Shown here: positions 5,225-7,668 of the stretch, in pieces | Layout: each line of letters starts with the position of its first letter | Position numbering within the stretch: the first letter of the stretch is position 1 | Assembly (NCBI GenBank): GCA_029858605.1 | Contig: JAOUET010000086.1 | Location: 1-7,668 of the forward strand | Origin: Coriobacteriia bacterium | GTDB taxonomy: Bacteria; Actinomycetota; Coriobacteriia; Anaerosomatales; JAENZW01 | DNA: 7,668 bases | Reading direction: 5' to 3' | Translations under genes and position numbers: made by a program | The notes under the pieces: generated by a model | What the model was told of the DNA's origin: nothing | The model's input: the letters and a program-made list of their open reading frames with translations, nothing else | Database searches by the model: none

Positions 5225-6361
5225 ATGAGCCCCCACCACATCACACCGGCCCCACGAAGAGACCCATCGCGAAGGGGCGCTGCAGTCGCGTTCGTGGTTG
5301 CGACGACATTGATGATGGCGGTCGTCCCCGCGCTGAGCGCGCTTGATGTGACGATCGATGGCCGAAAGACGCGACTTCCCGCCGGCGCAACTGCCGACTC
5401 GGTGATGTCGGAGGGCATCATGGTTGCCACGGCAGGCGACTTCGTTGACGTCACAGGAGAGCCGCTGATCAAGGGCGCGGGCGACCCTGCCGAATTGCTG
5501 CGCGACGGCACACGTTTGCGTGCCCAGGACCGCTTGTTCGAGGGAGACGAGCTCACGAGCCAAAACGGCGCGGACATCGTGGAGGACACATCCGTACTGA
5601 CGACGACGATTCCCGCTCCGGTCCAGTACGAGGGGGAGGGTCCGCTCGAAGAGGTCGAGACCACGGGGACACCCGGTGTCGAGAAGAGGGTGGTCGGAGC
5701 GATCTCCCGAAAGACCCTGTCGACTCGGATCGTTCGCCAGCCGAGCCCGATGGTCGTCAGGCGCAGTTCGCCGCGACGAACGGACAAGGTTGTGGCGCTT
5801 ACATTTGACGACGGCCCGTGGCCGGGGCAGACCGAACTAATACTGGAGATTCTCGAGAAGGAAGACATCAAAGCCACCTTCTTCATGATCGGCATGTGGG
5901 CGAAGAAGTACCCTGCTATTGCCCGCAAGGTGGCCGAGGCGGGACACCAGATCGGCAATCACTCCTACTCGCACAGGAACTTGGCCGCAGCCCGCAATGG
6001 CACTCTGGAGCGCGAGATCTCCTTCGGGCAGAAGGCGGTCCGCCGTGCGACGGGCGTCAACCCGACGTGGTTTCGGGCGCCTGGGGGCAACATGTCCTCT
6101 ACGGCGGCCAAGGAGGTGCGGGCAGCGGGTCTTCGGATCGTGACCTGGAGCGTGGACCCGCAGGATTGGCGAAAGCCGAAGCCGGGCCCATTGGCGCGCA
6201 AGGTCATCAGAGAGGTCGAGCCAGGGTCGGTCATCCTGCTTCACGACGGGGGCGGGGACAGGAGCGCCACCATCAGGGCCCTACCCTGGATCATCCACAA
6301 CCTGCAGCGTGAGGGCTACGACTTCGTGACGCTGGACGAATTGCGCAAGAAGCAGAAGTAG
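5225..6361 (+). CDS. Secreted polysaccharide deacetylase with DUF348-like and G5-like domains
   Basis: This 378-residue carbohydrate esterase of the NodB/CE4 type removes N-acetyl groups from chitin- or peptidoglycan-like glycans outside the cell. Residues 1-39 look like a signal peptide: basic start, hydrophobic stretch 18-34, and ALSA before LD as cleavage site. Residues 41-115 resemble a DUF348 ubiquitin-like domain (VTIDGRKTRLPAGATADSVM at 42-61). Residues 123-182 resemble a G5 domain, often linked to binding N-acetylglucosamine polymers. The catalytic domain follows, with all five NodB motifs: TFDDGP (193-198; Asp195 as base, Asp196 for metal), HSYSH (246-250; metal histidines), RAPGGN (284-289), DPQDW (311-315) and LLHDGG (338-343; His340 as acid). 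It should be active. The ATG at 5225, with AGG at 5216-5218, is preferred over an ATG at 5189 that would overlap the YbaK-like gene and weaken the signal peptide. Confidence 0.92.
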   Translation: MSPHHITPAPRRDPSRRGAAVAFVVATTLMMAVVPALSALDVTIDGRKTRLPAGATADSVMSEGIMVATAGDFVDVTGEPLIKGAGDPAELLRDGTRLRAQDRLFEGDELTSQNGADIVEDTSVLTTTIPAPVQYEGEGPLEEVETTGTPGVEKRVVGAISRKTLSTRIVRQPSPMVVRRSSPRRTDKVVALTFDDGPWPGQTELILEILEKEDIKATFFMIGMWAKKYPAIARKVAEAGHQIGNHSYSHRNLAAARNGTLEREISFGQKAVRRATGVNPTWFRAPGGNMSSTAAKEVRAAGLRIVTWSVDPQDWRKPKPGPLARKVIREVEPGSVILLHDGGGDRSATIRALPWIIHNLQREGYDFVTLDELRKKQK

Positions 6362-6368
6362 TCGTGCG

Positions 6369-6947
6369 CTAGAGGTCGCTTCCAACACGCAGCACGCGCG
6401 TCGGAGTGACGACGACGTCGACCGTGGCGTCGTGTTCCTCGACCGGGATGTGGCCGACGATCTGCTCGTCGTACGCATATCCGATCAACGCTGCTCCGGG
6501 CATGTCGGGAAGAAGCCTGTCGTAGTAGCCGCCACCATAGCCGATGCGTGCGCCACCCGGGCCGAAAGCCACGCCGGGAACGACCACGGCCTCGACCTCG
6601 TTTCTGGCCACCACGGGGCTTGCGACACGGGGTTGCCTGATGCCGAAAGGACCCGGTTCGAGCTCTCGCTCGCTCGCGATCTCGTGAAGGATCAGCGCGC
6701 CGGGGCCGCCGATGCGCGGGTAGACGATTCGGCACCCGCGAATCTTCAACGCGCGCAGCGCCGGTGCGGGGTCGAGCTCCTCATCGTTGGCCACATAGCC
6801 GAGGACGCACATCGGCTTCGAGAACTCGGGCAGCGACGTGAGGCGTCCAGACGCAGAGGCGGCGAGCATCGTGCGTTCTTGGGCGGAGATCTCTTTGCGA
6901 AGGGAACGCGCGTAGTCGCGAATGGCCTTCTTCTCTTCGGCAGGCAT
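6369..6947 (-). CDS. 5-formyltetrahydrofolate cyclo-ligase
   Basis: The 192-residue product is of family length. It converts 5-formyltetrahydrofolate to 5,10-methenyltetrahydrofolate with ATP in the cytoplasm, salvaging a dead-end folate. Signatures are the basic N-terminal helix KKAIRDYARSLRKE (6-19), VVVPGVAFGPGGARIGYGGG (121-140) and YYDRLL (141-146), the ATP and folate site typical of this family, plus a conserved C-terminal DATVDVVVTPTRVL (173-186). The frame continues upstream through the transporter gene in another phase, but the ATG at 6947 matches the usual start of the family. It lies 2 bases after the transporter stop with only a weak AGAG-type ribosome site, so translation is probably coupled. 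It converges on the deacetylase gene with 7 bp between stops. Confidence 0.95.
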   Translation of the reverse strand: MPAEEKKAIRDYARSLRKEISAQERTMLAASASGRLTSLPEFSKPMCVLGYVANDEELDPAPALRALKIRGCRIVYPRIGGPGALILHEIASERELEPGPFGIRQPRVASPVVARNEVEAVVVPGVAFGPGGARIGYGGGYYDRLLPDMPGAALIGYAYDEQIVGHIPVEEHDATVDVVVTPTRVLRVGSDL

Positions 6948-6949
6948 CT

Positions 6950-7668
6950 CTATCCGATTCCCAGGACCGTCATCACCAACAGGGCGATCGTCAGCGCAGT
7001 GACCACAACGATCGTAGCCCAAGCGGCGATGTTGTAGGGACGGCTGTTTACATGCTTGCCCATGACGCGGCGGTTGTTGATCAGCCGCACCATGAAGACG
7101 AGCACCGCGGGCAGGAGGATACCGCTCAGCGTTTGCGAGAGGATCATCAGCGTGATCAGCGGGGCGTTCGGCACGAGCACGACGGCCGCGCCCGCGAAGA
7201 TCACGAAGGTGTAGATGCCGTTGAAGACAGGAGCCTCGCGCCAGGAGAAGTCGAGGCCGCGCTCCCAACCGAATGCCTCGGTGATCGCGTATGCGGCGGT
7301 GAGAGGCAGCACGCTCGCTGCGAGGAGGCTCGCCCCGGCGAGTCCGACGCCGAAGAGGATAGTCGCGTAGTCTCCCGCGACCGGCCCAAGGGCGGCTGCA
7401 GCGTCTTCGGCAGAGTTGATGACGATACCCTTCGGGAAGAGGACCGTTGCTGTGGTGATGATGATGAACCACGCCACGAGGTTGGCTGCGATCACCCCGG
7501 CGAAGTTGTCGATCTTCTGGCGGGGAAGGTCGGTCACGTCGAGGCCCTTGTCGACGACGTTGCTTTGTGCGAAGAACTGCATCCAGGGCGCGATCGTGGT
7601 TCCGATGATCGCGATCAGGAGCGCGATGAATTCGGTACTGATGGTGAACTGCGGCACGACGGTAGCCG
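6950..7668 (-). CDS. Nramp-related divalent metal transporter, C-terminal part (partial)
   Basis: About 239 codons are visible; the 5' end lies beyond the window, so the GTG at 7657 is internal and not a start. At least five to six hydrophobic segments are seen, in the order expected for TM6 to TM11 of the LeuT-fold Nramp family, which imports divalent metals with protons. The first segment contains GTTIAPWMQ followed by QSNVVDKG. In classical Mn/Fe transporters this TM6 region reads with MPH, whose Met binds the transition metal. The APW form is what I associate with Nramp-related magnesium transporters (NRMT), as known from Eggerthella. Mg2+ or Mn2+ is therefore more likely than Fe2+; this is inference from one motif. 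The stop lies 2 bases before the folate ligase start, making a tight two-gene unit. Confidence 0.85.
   Translation of the reverse strand, partial: ATVVPQFTISTEFIALLIAIIGTTIAPWMQFFAQSNVVDKGLDVTDLPRQKIDNFAGVIAANLVAWFIIITTATVLFPKGIVINSAEDAAAALGPVAGDYATILFGVGLAGASLLAASVLPLTAAYAITEAFGWERGLDFSWREAPVFNGIYTFVIFAGAAVVLVPNAPLITLMILSQTLSGILLPAVLVFMVRLINNRRVMGKHVNSRPYNIAAWATIVVVTALTIALLVMTVLGIG

Noticed and set aside
6948..7472. N-terminal extension of the folate ligase frame
   Set aside because: It runs through the transporter coding region in another phase and is His/Arg-rich nonsense; the ligase family begins near the ATG at 6947.
1..7668. Search for mobile elements, CRISPR repeats, defence or toxin-antitoxin genes and tRNA genes
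   Set aside because: No direct repeats with spacers, transposase or integrase motifs, or tRNA cloverleaf were seen; the window is housekeeping in character.

Overview
The window reads as chromosomal DNA of a high-GC bacterium, most likely an actinomycetote close to Coriobacteriia. This placement is an inference from gene types: strongly GC-biased codons, a deacetylase with DUF348-like and G5-like N-terminal domains, an Nramp-related transporter with the APW-type signature I associate with Coriobacteriia, and a transcription-attenuating T-box. No species can be named. I see no insertion sequence, integrase, CRISPR array, tRNA or rRNA; the gene content looks housekeeping rather than accessory.

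Positions 1-413 hold no convincing gene. They contain a sigma70-like promoter (-35 at 35-40, -10 at 58-63) and a long leader RNA whose 3' half is a T-box riboswitch. The T-box sequence lies at 310-322, a complete antiterminator fold at 307-342, and a competing terminator hairpin plus T-run at 326-363. Uncharged tRNA would favour transcription of the genes downstream. The specifier codon could not be fixed; the TGGT bulge predicts a tRNA whose discriminator base is A.

The plus-strand block starts with a fold-type I PLP aminotransferase (414-1691). It overlaps by ATGA a D-alanine--D-alanine ligase (ddl, 1688-2641), so both should be under T-box control. Then come a YtxH-like membrane-anchored helical protein (2713-3207), a two-domain PRC-barrel protein with an Ala/Lys-rich tail (3286-3990), a cysteine-rich GNAT acetyltransferase (4081-4710), a YbaK-type aminoacyl-tRNA deacylase (4723-5217) and a secreted polysaccharide deacetylase (5225-6361). 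A hairpin at 3234-3262 and a lone -10-like box at 4014-4019 suggest that the later genes may have their own transcripts.

The right end carries a minus-strand pair read toward the middle: an Nramp-related metal transporter, cut by the window edge (6950-7668), and a 5-formyltetrahydrofolate cyclo-ligase (6369-6947), two bases apart. They converge on the deacetylase gene with only 7 bp between stop codons.

A loose theme links the plus-strand genes: amino-acid supply sensed through tRNA, D-Ala-D-Ala synthesis, wall-polysaccharide deacetylation and editing of mischarged tRNA. The most notable element is the T-box in front of an aminotransferase-ddl operon.
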